A stretch of 64,000 nucleotides of DNA. Origin: Flavobacterium sp. GTDB taxonomy: Bacteria > Bacteroidota > Bacteroidia > Flavobacteriales > Flavobacteriaceae. A program made the position numbers and the translations under genes. Positions 46,556 through 55,878 of the stretch are shown piece by piece. How positions within the stretch are numbered: position 1 is the first letter of the stretch; every line of letters starts with the position of its first letter. The stretch spans positions 1-64,000 of the forward strand of contig NZ_JAIXYH010000083.1 in NCBI RefSeq assembly GCF_027490375.1, written 5' to 3'. Below the pieces are notes generated by a model. That model did not search any database and was not told the DNA's origin. It was given only the letters and a program-made list of their open reading frames with translations.

Positions 46556-47743
46556 ATGGACTTAATTTTTGCAACGAACGCCCGTTTTACAAAAACTCCC
46601 GATGGTAAGATATATGGGTATCATACCGCGCTAAATCGCAAAACTTTCGAACACTACCTTTTGAAGTTCGATAATATAAAGATCATCGCAAGAGTTGAAA
46701 GGCACAAGGATGAAGTTCTAGATGATTCTATTCGTGTTGATTCGGATCGAATTTCAATTCTTGAAGTACCATATTTCATTGGTCCTTCGCAGTACTTGAA
46801 AAAAGCCAAAGCGGTGCGATCTGCGATTCGGAGTTTTATATCAAATGACGACGCGCTAATCTGCAGAGTGCCAGGAACTCTTGGTAGAATTGCAGCTTAC
46901 GAAGCTATGAAGATAAAGAGAAAATATGGTGTGGAAGTCGCGGCTGATCCGTATGATGTTTTTGCACCGGGTTCTTTCAAGCATCCATTACGACGATTTT
47001 TGAGAATCATCGGAACATACCAGCTTAGAAAAGTCGTTAAGAATGCTTCAGCTGCTATATATGTTACGAAATACCAATTACAAAAACGGTATCCTGTTTC
47101 TTCAGGAATATTTCAAACGTATGCTTCCAATGTAATTTTAAAGTCAGAGTTTTTGGCTCATGCGCCTAAAAGTTTTACGAAAAAGACAATCTATGACTTA
47201 ATTAGTGTAGGTAGTTTAGATCAGCTGTACAAGGCTCCTGATGTGCTTATTCAGGCTGTAGAGATCATCAATAACAAAGGATTGGATTTTAAAGTCCGCT
47301 TAACTTTTTTAGGAAGTGGAAAATACAGAAATTCACTTATTAGTGCTAAAAACTCCGGTTCTTCATCAGACCTTATAGATTTTCCTGGTGCCGTTAAACC
47401 CTTTTCTAAAGTAGTTGAGTATTTGGATAATGCTGACTTGTTCTTACTTGTTTCAAGAACCGAAGGCTTACCACGAGCTCTTGTAGAGGGAATGGGAAGG
47501 GGCTTGCCTGCAATTGGTACTCTAATTGGTGGGATACCCGAATTACTAGAAGAGCGGGTGTTGGTGCCCATAAATAATCCAACAGAAGTTGCAAACAAGG
47601 TTATCTCTATTCTTCAAAGCCCAGATTTATACAATAAACTGGCCGAAAGAAATTTGGAGTTTTCAAAGGATTTTGTTTGGGATAAACTAAATGAACGGCG
47701 ATTTAGATTCTACGACGAGGTTATAAATTTTAAATCAAATTAG
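46556..47743 (+). CDS. GT4-family glycosyltransferase B
   Basis: 395 residues. N-terminal acceptor domain (ATNARFTKTPDGKIYG, ICRVPGTLGRIAAYEAM) and C-terminal donor domain (DLISVGSLDQLYKAPDVLI, FPGAVKPFSKVVEYL, SRTEGLPRALVEGMGRGLP with the EX7E motif). It starts right after the stop of gene A. Donor and acceptor are unknown. Confidence 0.9.
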   Translation: MDLIFATNARFTKTPDGKIYGYHTALNRKTFEHYLLKFDNIKIIARVERHKDEVLDDSIRVDSDRISILEVPYFIGPSQYLKKAKAVRSAIRSFISNDDALICRVPGTLGRIAAYEAMKIKRKYGVEVAADPYDVFAPGSFKHPLRRFLRIIGTYQLRKVVKNASAAIYVTKYQLQKRYPVSSGIFQTYASNVILKSEFLAHAPKSFTKKTIYDLISVGSLDQLYKAPDVLIQAVEIINNKGLDFKVRLTFLGSGKYRNSLISAKNSGSSSDLIDFPGAVKPFSKVVEYLDNADLFLLVSRTEGLPRALVEGMGRGLPAIGTLIGGIPELLEERVLVPINNPTEVANKVISILQSPDLYNKLAERNLEFSKDFVWDKLNERRFRFYDEVINFKSN

Positions 47744-47744
47744 T

Positions 47745-49091
47745 ATGAAAGAGATTATTATAATACCAGGATGTACAGACTTAAATAGAGGCGACCAAGC
47801 CCTAGTGTGGGAAACTGCAGAATTGATTAAAGCTGTAAATTCAGATACCAATTTTACTGTTTTGGAAAGCGGAACAAATCCAGAAGATATAGAATTGCAA
47901 TCGCGACAAACGAAAAAACTAGGATACACTATTTTACCTAAGATTTTACGTCATCCTTCGCGAATTTCTAATACTAAAACCAAAAAGTCGATAAAATATA
48001 CTAAAGTCGATTACGTGCTTTGGGGTTTTCAATCGGTTGTTGATTTAGTGTATACTTCAGCCTTATTAAGCCAATTTTCAGTAATTAATAATTTCGGCAA
48101 ACTATTTCTTTCTGCTTCCCAAAAAGAGTCGCTCAAGCGGTTTCAAGAAGCCGAGTTAATAGCGGTAAAAGGCGGAGGTTTTATTCACGCCTACGGACGT
48201 GCAAGCGATTTTTATACCATGTACTTTTCGCTCTATCACATCCTGCTTGCACACCGTTATAAAAAAAATGTAATCGTATTTCCAAATTCGATAGGTCCTG
48301 TAAAAGGGTACTTTACCCGAAAGCTGGTGAAATTCGTTTTAGGCAATTGTAAATTAGTAACCGTTCGCGAGCAAGTGTCGTTGAATTATGTACAAGAGAA
48401 TTTAAAAATTAAAGCTAAGCTTTATCCTGATTTGGGATTTTATTTAAAAAATACAGCTACAGATGGAAGAAAGTACTTGCTTGACAAACAGGTGCCATTG
48501 GATTCCAAAAGAACGGTCGGAATAACTCTTCGTCCGTATAGGTTCCCAAATTCTCAAGATCCTGAGCAGAGGTACAATGAGTATATTGCAGAAATACAGG
48601 AGTTTGTAAAGCTAGCAATAGAAAATAATTATCACCCTATTTTTTTCGCACACACCTTAGGTCCGGGCAGCCACGAGGATGACCGTCTAGCAATTGCTGA
48701 TGTGAGAAAAAGACTAGATCAAAATTTACTTCAAAATACCAGCTACATAGAAGATTTTGATTTGAATTGTGTCAATGTAATGGATTTATACTCACAACTA
48801 GATTTTATGGTAGGTACCCGTTTTCATTCGGTCATATTTGCCTTAAATGTAAATGTGCCAAGTATTGCAATAGCCTACGGAGGAAACAAGAGTTTTGGAA
48901 TCATGAACGATATGAAACTTCCAGAATTTGTATACCCAATAGAAAAATTCTCTGGAAAAACACTTTATAGTTTAATGGAAAGTGGGATCGAAAACAAACA
49001 AATTTATCTCAATAAAATCAAAGATTATAGAGTTTATTTAGATGCGATATATAGCGAGTTTATTGAGGATGTAAGAAGAATACAGGAGTAA
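47745..49091 (+). CDS. Polysaccharide pyruvyl transferase family protein
   Basis: 448 residues. Pattern of the CsaB/WcaK family: IIIPGCTDLNRGDQALVWE at the start, AVKGGGFIHAYG, VFPNSIGPVKG, ITLRPYRFP and GTRFHSVIFALNVNVPSIAI near the end. It should transfer a pyruvate ketal from phosphoenolpyruvate to a sugar, adding negative charge. Some members instead act as glycosyltransferase-like proteins, so the exact reaction is inferred. Confidence 0.87.
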   Translation: MKEIIIIPGCTDLNRGDQALVWETAELIKAVNSDTNFTVLESGTNPEDIELQSRQTKKLGYTILPKILRHPSRISNTKTKKSIKYTKVDYVLWGFQSVVDLVYTSALLSQFSVINNFGKLFLSASQKESLKRFQEAELIAVKGGGFIHAYGRASDFYTMYFSLYHILLAHRYKKNVIVFPNSIGPVKGYFTRKLVKFVLGNCKLVTVREQVSLNYVQENLKIKAKLYPDLGFYLKNTATDGRKYLLDKQVPLDSKRTVGITLRPYRFPNSQDPEQRYNEYIAEIQEFVKLAIENNYHPIFFAHTLGPGSHEDDRLAIADVRKRLDQNLLQNTSYIEDFDLNCVNVMDLYSQLDFMVGTRFHSVIFALNVNVPSIAIAYGGNKSFGIMNDMKLPEFVYPIEKFSGKTLYSLMESGIENKQIYLNKIKDYRVYLDAIYSEFIEDVRRIQE

Positions 49092-49092
49092 A

Positions 49093-50217
49093 ATGAAAAA
49101 AATCTTATACACTGCAACAACACATATTCATTTACTTAACTTTCATTTACCCTATTTACGATGGTTTAAAGAGCAAGGTTACGAAGTTCATGTTGCTTGC
49201 AACGGAACGGAACAAATGCCCTTTGCAGACGTTGTTCATGTCGTGCCATTCGGTCGGATGCCCTTCGATAAAGGAAATCAGCAGGCCTATAAACAACTTA
49301 AGCAGATCATTGATTCTACACATTACGATCTTATTCACTGCCATACACCAATGGGCGGAATCGTAACAAGACTTGCCGCAAGACGAGCTCGAAAACGAGG
49401 AACAAAAGTATTTTACACCGCACACGGATTTCATTTTTACAAAGGAGCTTCGTTGAAAAATTGGCTGGTGTTCTTCCCAATCGAGTGGCTGTTTGCGAGC
49501 TTTACCGACGCAATTATTACCATTAATAACGAAGATTTTCGCGTATTAAGCAAGTTTAGCTTTCCCGTAAAGGGAAAATTTAAAACGGATGGCATAGGTA
49601 TCAATCCAGATAGAATCGATTTATCTCCCTATAACAAAGAAGATGTAAAGCAAGAATTAGGGATACCCGAAAATCATCAGGTTGTCTTGTATATAGCAGA
49701 GTTTATTCCCCGAAAAAATCATCGCTTCATCTTTGATAACATCAAAGAAATACTAGCTAAAAATCCAAATCTTACATTTGTTTTCACAGGTGGACAAGCC
49801 AAATTAGGTAGCGTTATGAGTGATTTCTCACAGCAAAACGGCTTTCAATCGAACGTGAAAATTATGGGTTATCAAACAGAAATTGCCAAATTTATAGCTG
49901 TTGCCGATTTTGGAATCTCAAGCAGTTTTGCCGAGGGCTTGCCCATTGGAATTGCCGAGCAAATGTCGGTCGGATTGCCGGTTGTCATCTCCAATATTCG
50001 AGGACATAATGAATTGGTCGAAGATTCTGTCAATGGTTTTATCTTTAATTTAACCGATAATGTTAAATTTGTTAACAGTTTAGTGGCGATTTCCCAAGAC
50101 GAAACACTTCGTAACCGTTTAGGCGAAGCTGGAAAGAAATCGGTAAAAAAGTTCTTTATTGAAAAAGCACTCGAAGCCACAACCGAAATTTATCGAAAGT
50201 ATCTTGACGTGAACTAA
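49093..50217 (+). CDS. GT4-family glycosyltransferase C (EpsD/CapM-like)
   Basis: 374 residues. TATTHIHLLNFHLPYLRWF, LIHCHTPMGGIVTRLAARRA, VFYTAHGFHFYKGA and a donor domain with GIGINPDRI, FIPRKNHRFI and SSFAEGLPIGIAEQMSVGLP. The HxCHTPMGG and HGFHFYKGA pattern is that of EpsD-like transferases. It starts one base after the pyruvyltransferase stop. It is followed by a 154-bp gap, so it may end an operon segment. Confidence 0.9.
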   Translation: MKKILYTATTHIHLLNFHLPYLRWFKEQGYEVHVACNGTEQMPFADVVHVVPFGRMPFDKGNQQAYKQLKQIIDSTHYDLIHCHTPMGGIVTRLAARRARKRGTKVFYTAHGFHFYKGASLKNWLVFFPIEWLFASFTDAIITINNEDFRVLSKFSFPVKGKFKTDGIGINPDRIDLSPYNKEDVKQELGIPENHQVVLYIAEFIPRKNHRFIFDNIKEILAKNPNLTFVFTGGQAKLGSVMSDFSQQNGFQSNVKIMGYQTEIAKFIAVADFGISSSFAEGLPIGIAEQMSVGLPVVISNIRGHNELVEDSVNGFIFNLTDNVKFVNSLVAISQDETLRNRLGEAGKKSVKKFFIEKALEATTEIYRKYLDVN

Positions 50218-50371
50218 GCATGGAAGCAAAATGACTGTATTTATGAAGTGTAGTATAAAATTCACAGTTGATAACGACTTCGTAAATCTTTTGTATATGA
50301 TTTTGATTTTTCAAGTAAATCCGCATAAATTTTTCGAAAATCGGATATAATGACCGTAAAAGACAATAGCT
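50218..50371. other. 154-bp gap inside the polysaccharide locus
   Basis: AT-rich, with a 10-bp palindrome TTTTCGAAAA at 50331-50340. It may carry an internal promoter, but no TAnnTTTG element is clear. Confidence 0.35.
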
Positions 50372-51475
50372 ATGATGACTTTAGTGAAGAATTATCTTAA
50401 AAATATTCCGGGTTACAAGACAAATCGGAAACTACTTGCTTTTGCTGTAGATGATTATGGAAATTTACGTGTTAGAGATCGAGAAACACAGAAAAAACTA
50501 AGCGAATTTGGAATGCCTTCTACCTCAGTATTCGATAGGTTAGATTCTTTAGAAACGGAAAATGATTTGGCTGCTTTATTCGATGTGCTTAGCAAATTTA
50601 GAGATAAAAACGATAACCCAGCTTGTTTCTCAGCTTATGCGCTTTGCTGTAATCCCAATTACGAGGAAATGGCTAATCAAAATTTCACCTCATACATTTC
50701 TGAATTGTTGACTGATACTTTTAAAAAAGTTCCCCAAGGTTCTCAAGCATGGGAAGCATGGCAGTACGGTATGAAATCAAAAATGCTTGTTCCAGCATTC
50801 CACGGACGAGAACATTTAAACGTTCGACTCGTCTCTGATGCTTTGAAAAGTAATGATTCTAGAATTCGGTTTGCATTTGCAAACGGTACTTTTTCTAACA
50901 TCGAAAGCAAGAATTTTCCATCTTATTACGCCGCGTTCGATCAAGTCGACTCTTCAGATACCGCACTCCATAAAGAAATAATAGTTGACGGACTCCAAAA
51001 GTTTGAACAGGTTTTTGGATTTAGGGCGATTAACTTCAATGCACCTGGCGGTCGGGAATCACATGATTTGCATCAAACATTATTGGATAATGGTATACAA
51101 TTTATTGATAGTGGCTTCGAAAAAATTATTACCCTTCCAAAAGGCAAAGTGCAAAAACAGTATATGTGGATGGGAAAAAATACGAAAGATAACTTGAAAG
51201 TAATTTTACGAAACGCCGTATTTGAGCCCGCTTCAAATGTTAATGCAATTGCAGACGCTTTCAAACAAATTCAAATAGCGTTTAAACTTAAGAATCCAGT
51301 AGTGGTTAGTTCGCACAGAGTGAATTTTTCCGGCGGAATCGAAGAAAATAACCGAAAAAAAAGTCTAGCTGACTTGCAAACTTTGCTGAATTTAGTGCAA
51401 ACTGAATATCCAGACGTAGAATTTGTAAGTACAGCAGAGCTAGGTAATATAATGAAAGGAAAAGATTATGTATAG
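50372..51475 (+). CDS. Deacetylase-like protein, paralogue 2
   Basis: 367 residues, clearly related over its whole length to the gene at 43229: LAFAVDDYGNLR, LVPAFHGREHLNVR, FNAPGGRESHDL, AVFEPASN, SSHRVNFSGGIEENN and an EFVSTAEL end. Again no signal peptide. The candidate metal ligands (Asp-Asp, HxREH, SHRVN) are kept in both, so both are likely active but on different sugars. It overlaps the sugar transferase by 8 bp. Confidence 0.6.
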   Translation: MMTLVKNYLKNIPGYKTNRKLLAFAVDDYGNLRVRDRETQKKLSEFGMPSTSVFDRLDSLETENDLAALFDVLSKFRDKNDNPACFSAYALCCNPNYEEMANQNFTSYISELLTDTFKKVPQGSQAWEAWQYGMKSKMLVPAFHGREHLNVRLVSDALKSNDSRIRFAFANGTFSNIESKNFPSYYAAFDQVDSSDTALHKEIIVDGLQKFEQVFGFRAINFNAPGGRESHDLHQTLLDNGIQFIDSGFEKIITLPKGKVQKQYMWMGKNTKDNLKVILRNAVFEPASNVNAIADAFKQIQIAFKLKNPVVVSSHRVNFSGGIEENNRKKSLADLQTLLNLVQTEYPDVEFVSTAELGNIMKGKDYV

Positions 51476-52073
51476 AAAGTACTTTAAAAGACCAATGGAC
51501 TGTTTTTTTGCACTTGCAGCCCTGATACTTTTATCGCCGGTGGTGGTAATTAGTGCGTTTATTCTTCTCTTTCAAAACAAGGGAAAAGTGTTTTTCTTAC
51601 AACCACGCCCTGGTCGAAATCAAAAATCGTTTAACATCATTAAATTTAAGTCGATGACCGACGCTCGGGATGCTAGCGGCAATTTACTTCCTGATAACGA
51701 AAGAATTACACGATTTGGTTCCTTTATCAGGAAAACATCAATCGACGAACTGCCTCAACTATTTAATATCGTTTTTGGCGATATGAGTTTCGTGGGACCA
51801 CGTCCATTACTTTTTAAGTACATCCCGCTTTATAATGAACGACAAATTCGCCGACATGAAGAACGCCCGGGTATTACGGGTTTAGCGCAGATAATGGGCA
51901 GAAATTCAATTAGTTGGACGCAAAAGTTCGAATATGACATTCAATACATAGAAAATATCACACTTTGGGGAGATATGAAAATTTTCTTTACAACCATGAG
52001 TCATGTTGTTAAACGAAAAGACGTGAACCAAAGCGACAGTCGGCCAATGGAACCTTTTAACGGAAGTAATTAA
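51468..52073 (+). CDS. Initiating phosphoglycosyltransferase 1 (PglC-like sugar transferase)
   Basis: 201 residues, the short monotopic form. An N-terminal hydrophobic re-entrant helix (about 12-33), KFKSMTDARD, LRKTSIDELPQ-like RKTSIDELPQLFNI, GDMSFVGPRPLL and RPGITGLAQIMGRN. It moves a sugar 1-phosphate from a UDP-sugar to undecaprenyl phosphate, starting the repeat unit. A second enzyme of this kind is at 58199. The stop overlaps the CapK-like start (TAATG). Confidence 0.93.
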   Translation: MYRKYFKRPMDCFFALAALILLSPVVVISAFILLFQNKGKVFFLQPRPGRNQKSFNIIKFKSMTDARDASGNLLPDNERITRFGSFIRKTSIDELPQLFNIVFGDMSFVGPRPLLFKYIPLYNERQIRRHEERPGITGLAQIMGRNSISWTQKFEYDIQYIENITLWGDMKIFFTTMSHVVKRKDVNQSDSRPMEPFNGSN

Positions 52074-53371
52074 TGGGAGTATCAAAAAACTTTTCGAATC
52101 TGCGAGCAGCTGCTTTTTGGGCTAAAGATCTATTAGCAGGATCACGCGTAAAATTTCATTACAATGAAATAGAAAGCAGTTTTGCCAATAACCATCGTAA
52201 TCAGGAAAGTAAACTTAAAACACTACTCAAACACGCCGCGGAAACAACCTCATTTTATGCAAATTTTAAATCGGCAACTTTGAGTGATTTTCCGCTGGTA
52301 AATAAACTCCAACTTCGCAACAACGCGGCCGATTTTATTTCCAGCGCATTCGATCAAAGCAAATTAGTAAAACAGGTTACCAGCGGCAGTACCGGAACAC
52401 CGCTAGCTATATATTCAGATGCTGAAAAAAGACTCAGGAATAATGCCGATACACTGTTTTTTGCGAATAAAGCAGGATATAAATTAGGCGAACGGCTTGT
52501 GAATCTAAAAATTTGGAGTACCGCAAATCAAAAGTCAAGCCGATTAATGAAAATGCAAAACCTCATACCTATTGATGTATTGCGGCTCGACGACAAACTA
52601 CTGGAAGCGTTTTGTAAAACACTAGTAGCAAACAAGCAGCCTACACATCTGGTGGGCTATGCATCGGCTTTAGAGCTACTTGCTAAATACATAGACAAAA
52701 AGAACTATTCAAATAACGATCTCCAGATTAGAAGTGTAATTGGAATTTCTGAAGGAATGACCGCAGTAACCAAAGATATCTTCCAAAAACAACTTGGCAT
52801 TTGTGCTTTATCCCGTTACTCAAACATCGAAAATGGTATTATTGCTCAACAACAAACCAATGGAAAGCCAACGTTTGAGATTAACAGCGCAAGTTTTATT
52901 GTGGAAATTTTTAAGATGGATGAGGATGTTTTAGCACACCCCGGCGAATTAGGACGCATAGTTATAACAGATTTATACAACTATGCCATGCCTTTAATTC
53001 GTTATGATACAGGTGATATCGGAGCGCTTAATCCAAATAACCACTTCGAATTGGAAACGATTGAAGGACGTAAATTGGATCTCATTTACGATGCCAAAGG
53101 GAATCTGATTTCGTCGTATATCGTTTACAAGAATATGTTTCAATACACCGAAATTTTGCAATATCAGTTCGTACAAACTGGAGCGAAAGAGTATACTTTT
53201 AAAATAAACACAGAGCAACCATTTGCTAGGGAACAACAGTTGAGAGCCGAATTTTTGAAATATTTGGGAGATGAAGCAAATTTTTCTATCGAATATGTAG
53301 ACGAAATTCCTCTCTTAGCTTCCGGAAAACGAAAAAAAATAGTAAACACTTACCACAACAAGCAATCATGA
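52073..53371 (+). CDS. CapK/PaaK-like adenylate-forming protein
   Basis: 432 residues. The phosphate-binding loop TSGSTGTPL is at about 102-110, then RYSNIENGIIAQQ and IRYDTGDIGAL, typical of phenylacetate-CoA ligase relatives found in capsule loci (CapK). It should activate a carboxylate as an acyl-adenylate; the acid is unknown. It overlaps the following ATP-grasp gene (ATGA), suggesting the two jointly attach an acid or amino acid to the glycan. Confidence 0.82.
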   Translation: MGVSKNFSNLRAAAFWAKDLLAGSRVKFHYNEIESSFANNHRNQESKLKTLLKHAAETTSFYANFKSATLSDFPLVNKLQLRNNAADFISSAFDQSKLVKQVTSGSTGTPLAIYSDAEKRLRNNADTLFFANKAGYKLGERLVNLKIWSTANQKSSRLMKMQNLIPIDVLRLDDKLLEAFCKTLVANKQPTHLVGYASALELLAKYIDKKNYSNNDLQIRSVIGISEGMTAVTKDIFQKQLGICALSRYSNIENGIIAQQQTNGKPTFEINSASFIVEIFKMDEDVLAHPGELGRIVITDLYNYAMPLIRYDTGDIGALNPNNHFELETIEGRKLDLIYDAKGNLISSYIVYKNMFQYTEILQYQFVQTGAKEYTFKINTEQPFAREQQLRAEFLKYLGDEANFSIEYVDEIPLLASGKRKKIVNTYHNKQS

Positions 53372-54435
53372 AAAGAATCTTAATTACTGGAGTCGGCGGA
53401 CCAACACCGAGGAGTTTTGCCATATCACTCAAGAAATATAGTAAATTCTCCGATGTTAAACTTTTTGCAACCGATGTTAATCCGCTTGCTATTGGACTTT
53501 ATCAGAGAGATTTGTTTGAAAAGTCTTTTGTGGTGCCCTTGGCAAAAGCATCAAACTATTGGAACGAGATTGAAAAAATCGTAAATGAAAATCAGATTGA
53601 TTTTGCGGTAATTTTACCTGAAGCCGAGGTAATGGAATGGTGTAATAAAGAACGCAATTCGAAATTGCCTTGTCCGGCTTTTTTACCATCTGTAGAAATG
53701 GCGGAATTACTCATAGATAAATCGCGAATGACGGAAGTATTAAATGACTCAGGCCTGGTTCCGAAGTCGGTTACCTTCGACCGAAATATCTCCGATTTTT
53801 CCGAAATTTTCACCGTTTTAAAAGGGAACTTCTGGGTGCGCAGTTCAAGCGGTACAAGTGGTTTAGGTTCACTTAAAGTAGAAGATGAAGAAGCACTCCG
53901 AAACTGGATTCAGATTAATCCTAACGTGCAAACTTTCTTGGCGTCTGAGTTTTTATCCGGAAGAAATTTAGCATGTAAATTACTTTACGAAAATGGCAAA
54001 CTTTTGCGCGCTGCCTGTGCCGAACGTGTAAATTACATTATGGCAAAAGTAGCTCCTTCAGGAATTACAGGCAATACTTCATTTGGAAGGTTACTGAACG
54101 AACCTGAACTAGTTGATGTAGCAACTAAGGCTATGGACTTGTTGTTTGAAGCTACAAATTCGGCCAAACACGGTTTTTTTACCGTTGATTTTAAGGAAGA
54201 TGGTGATGGCAGACCTTACATAACCGAAGTTAACGTTCGACACGTAGCTTTTACGCAGTGCTTTGCAGCCGGAGGAGCTAATTTTGCTGAGGCTACTATT
54301 AGCTTACTAACTTCAGATCAGGAGTTCGATAAATCGTTCAAGATGTACGAGTTTGAAAAGGATTTGATTTTTCTCCGCGATGTAGATAATCTTCCCATAA
54401 TAATGAAAGAAACCGATTTATACACTAAATCCTAA
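53368..54435 (+). CDS. ATP-grasp ligase (carbamoyl-phosphate-synthase-like)
   Basis: 355 residues. N-terminal Rossmann-like region (ILITGVGGPTPRSFA, FATDVNPLAIGLY), then ATP-grasp with WVRSSSGTSGLGSLKV loop and GFFTVDFKEDGDGRPYITEVNVR, which holds the metal-binding Glu and Asn. Such enzymes join a carboxylate to an amine or other nucleophile with ATP. Between CapK-like and MBOAT genes it probably decorates the sugar. Substrate unknown. Confidence 0.85.
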   Translation: MKRILITGVGGPTPRSFAISLKKYSKFSDVKLFATDVNPLAIGLYQRDLFEKSFVVPLAKASNYWNEIEKIVNENQIDFAVILPEAEVMEWCNKERNSKLPCPAFLPSVEMAELLIDKSRMTEVLNDSGLVPKSVTFDRNISDFSEIFTVLKGNFWVRSSSGTSGLGSLKVEDEEALRNWIQINPNVQTFLASEFLSGRNLACKLLYENGKLLRAACAERVNYIMAKVAPSGITGNTSFGRLLNEPELVDVATKAMDLLFEATNSAKHGFFTVDFKEDGDGRPYITEVNVRHVAFTQCFAAGGANFAEATISLLTSDQEFDKSFKMYEFEKDLIFLRDVDNLPIIMKETDLYTKS

Positions 54436-54438
54436 ATC

Positions 54439-55875
54439 ATGTTGTTTAATTCCCTTTCCTACGCGCTGTTCTTGCCGATAGTTTTTTGGCTGTACTGGTT
54501 TGTTACCAATAAGAGCTTGAAGTGGCAAAATATCATGTTGTTGACGGCAAGTTACTTTTTTTACGGTTGCTGGGATTGGCGATTCGTGTTTTTGCTGGCT
54601 TTCAGCACCTTACTAGATTACTATTCCGGCTTGGTCATCGGAAATGCAACCTCACAAACGAAGAAAAAGTTCTGGTTGATTCTGAGCGTAGGAATAAACT
54701 TGGGTTTTTTGGCCGTTTTTAAGTATTATAACTTCTTTATTTCTTCCTTTGCAGAATTACTAGGAACTTTCGGCTTTAAAGCCCATTTCGCGACCTTGCA
54801 AGTAATCTTGCCAGTAGGTATTTCATTCTATACATTCCACGGACTTTCCTACGTTTTCGATATTTATAACAATCGAATTAAACCTACTACAAATCTGGTA
54901 AATTACACCTTATTTGTGAGCTTTTTCCCCTTACTCGTTGCCGGACCTATCGAGCGTGCTACGCACTTGCTGCCACAAATTGAAAAGACGAGGGCTTTTA
55001 ATCGAACTAAAGCAGTCGACGGCTTAAGACAAATTTTATGGGGACTGTTTAAAAAGATTGTTATCGCCGATAACTGCGCCACTTACGCAAATATGATATT
55101 TAATAATTCAGAGGACTACAGCGGTGGCGGACTTTTTCTAGGAGCTCTCTTTTTTACTTTTCAAATATATGGTGATTTCTCTGGATATTCCGATATAGCA
55201 CTTGGTTCAGCTAGATTAATGGGATTTGAACTACTTAAGAATTTTAACTATCCCTACTTTTCTCGTGACATGGCGGAATTTTGGAGAAGGTGGCACATCT
55301 CATTGTCGTCTTGGTTCAAAGATTATGTTTATATACCACTTGGAGGAAGCGCAGGTGGAAATTGGATGCGCTGTCGAAATACCTTTATAATATTTTTGGT
55401 AAGTGGTTTTTGGCACGGTGCTAATTGGACATTTATAATTTGGGGATTGCTAAATGCTCTCTTCATAATGCCTTCTATTTTATTGAGATCTAATCGATCA
55501 AATATGGATATTATAGCAAAAGGTCGAATTTTTCCAGATCCAATAGACTTTGCTAAAATGTTGCTCACTTTCGTTCTCGCTGTCTTTGCTTGGATCTTTT
55601 TCCGGGCAGCATCGGTAACTGAAGCTGTAGATTTTACTATGCGTATTTTTGATTTTGGAGCCGCAAGTAAAGCAGTTGATGCCCCCATTTACTTGTATTT
55701 ATTGATTTCATTTTTTATGATTATTGAATGGATTGGACGGGAAAACGACTTTGCTATTCAGAAACTAGGACTTAAATGGACTGCTGCTCCTAGATGGCTG
55801 TTTTACTACAGCTTGTTGTTTCTAATTTACCTTTTCTTTGGGAAAGACGAACAATTTATTTACTTCCAATTTTAA
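54439..55875 (+). CDS. MBOAT-family O-acyltransferase (AlgI/DltB-like)
   Basis: 478 residues with about ten membrane segments. PVGISFYTFHGLSYVFDIY, FPLLVAGPIERATHLLPQI, FWRRWHISLSSWFKDYVYIP and the catalytic His326 in SGFWHGANWTFI are all AlgI-type marks. It passes acetyl groups across the inner membrane for O-acetylation of exported polysaccharide. The next gene, four bases away, encodes the expected periplasmic partner. Confidence 0.93.
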   Translation: MLFNSLSYALFLPIVFWLYWFVTNKSLKWQNIMLLTASYFFYGCWDWRFVFLLAFSTLLDYYSGLVIGNATSQTKKKFWLILSVGINLGFLAVFKYYNFFISSFAELLGTFGFKAHFATLQVILPVGISFYTFHGLSYVFDIYNNRIKPTTNLVNYTLFVSFFPLLVAGPIERATHLLPQIEKTRAFNRTKAVDGLRQILWGLFKKIVIADNCATYANMIFNNSEDYSGGGLFLGALFFTFQIYGDFSGYSDIALGSARLMGFELLKNFNYPYFSRDMAEFWRRWHISLSSWFKDYVYIPLGGSAGGNWMRCRNTFIIFLVSGFWHGANWTFIIWGLLNALFIMPSILLRSNRSNMDIIAKGRIFPDPIDFAKMLLTFVLAVFAWIFFRAASVTEAVDFTMRIFDFGAASKAVDAPIYLYLLISFFMIIEWIGRENDFAIQKLGLKWTAAPRWLFYYSLLFLIYLFFGKDEQFIYFQF

Positions 55876-55878
55876 GAA

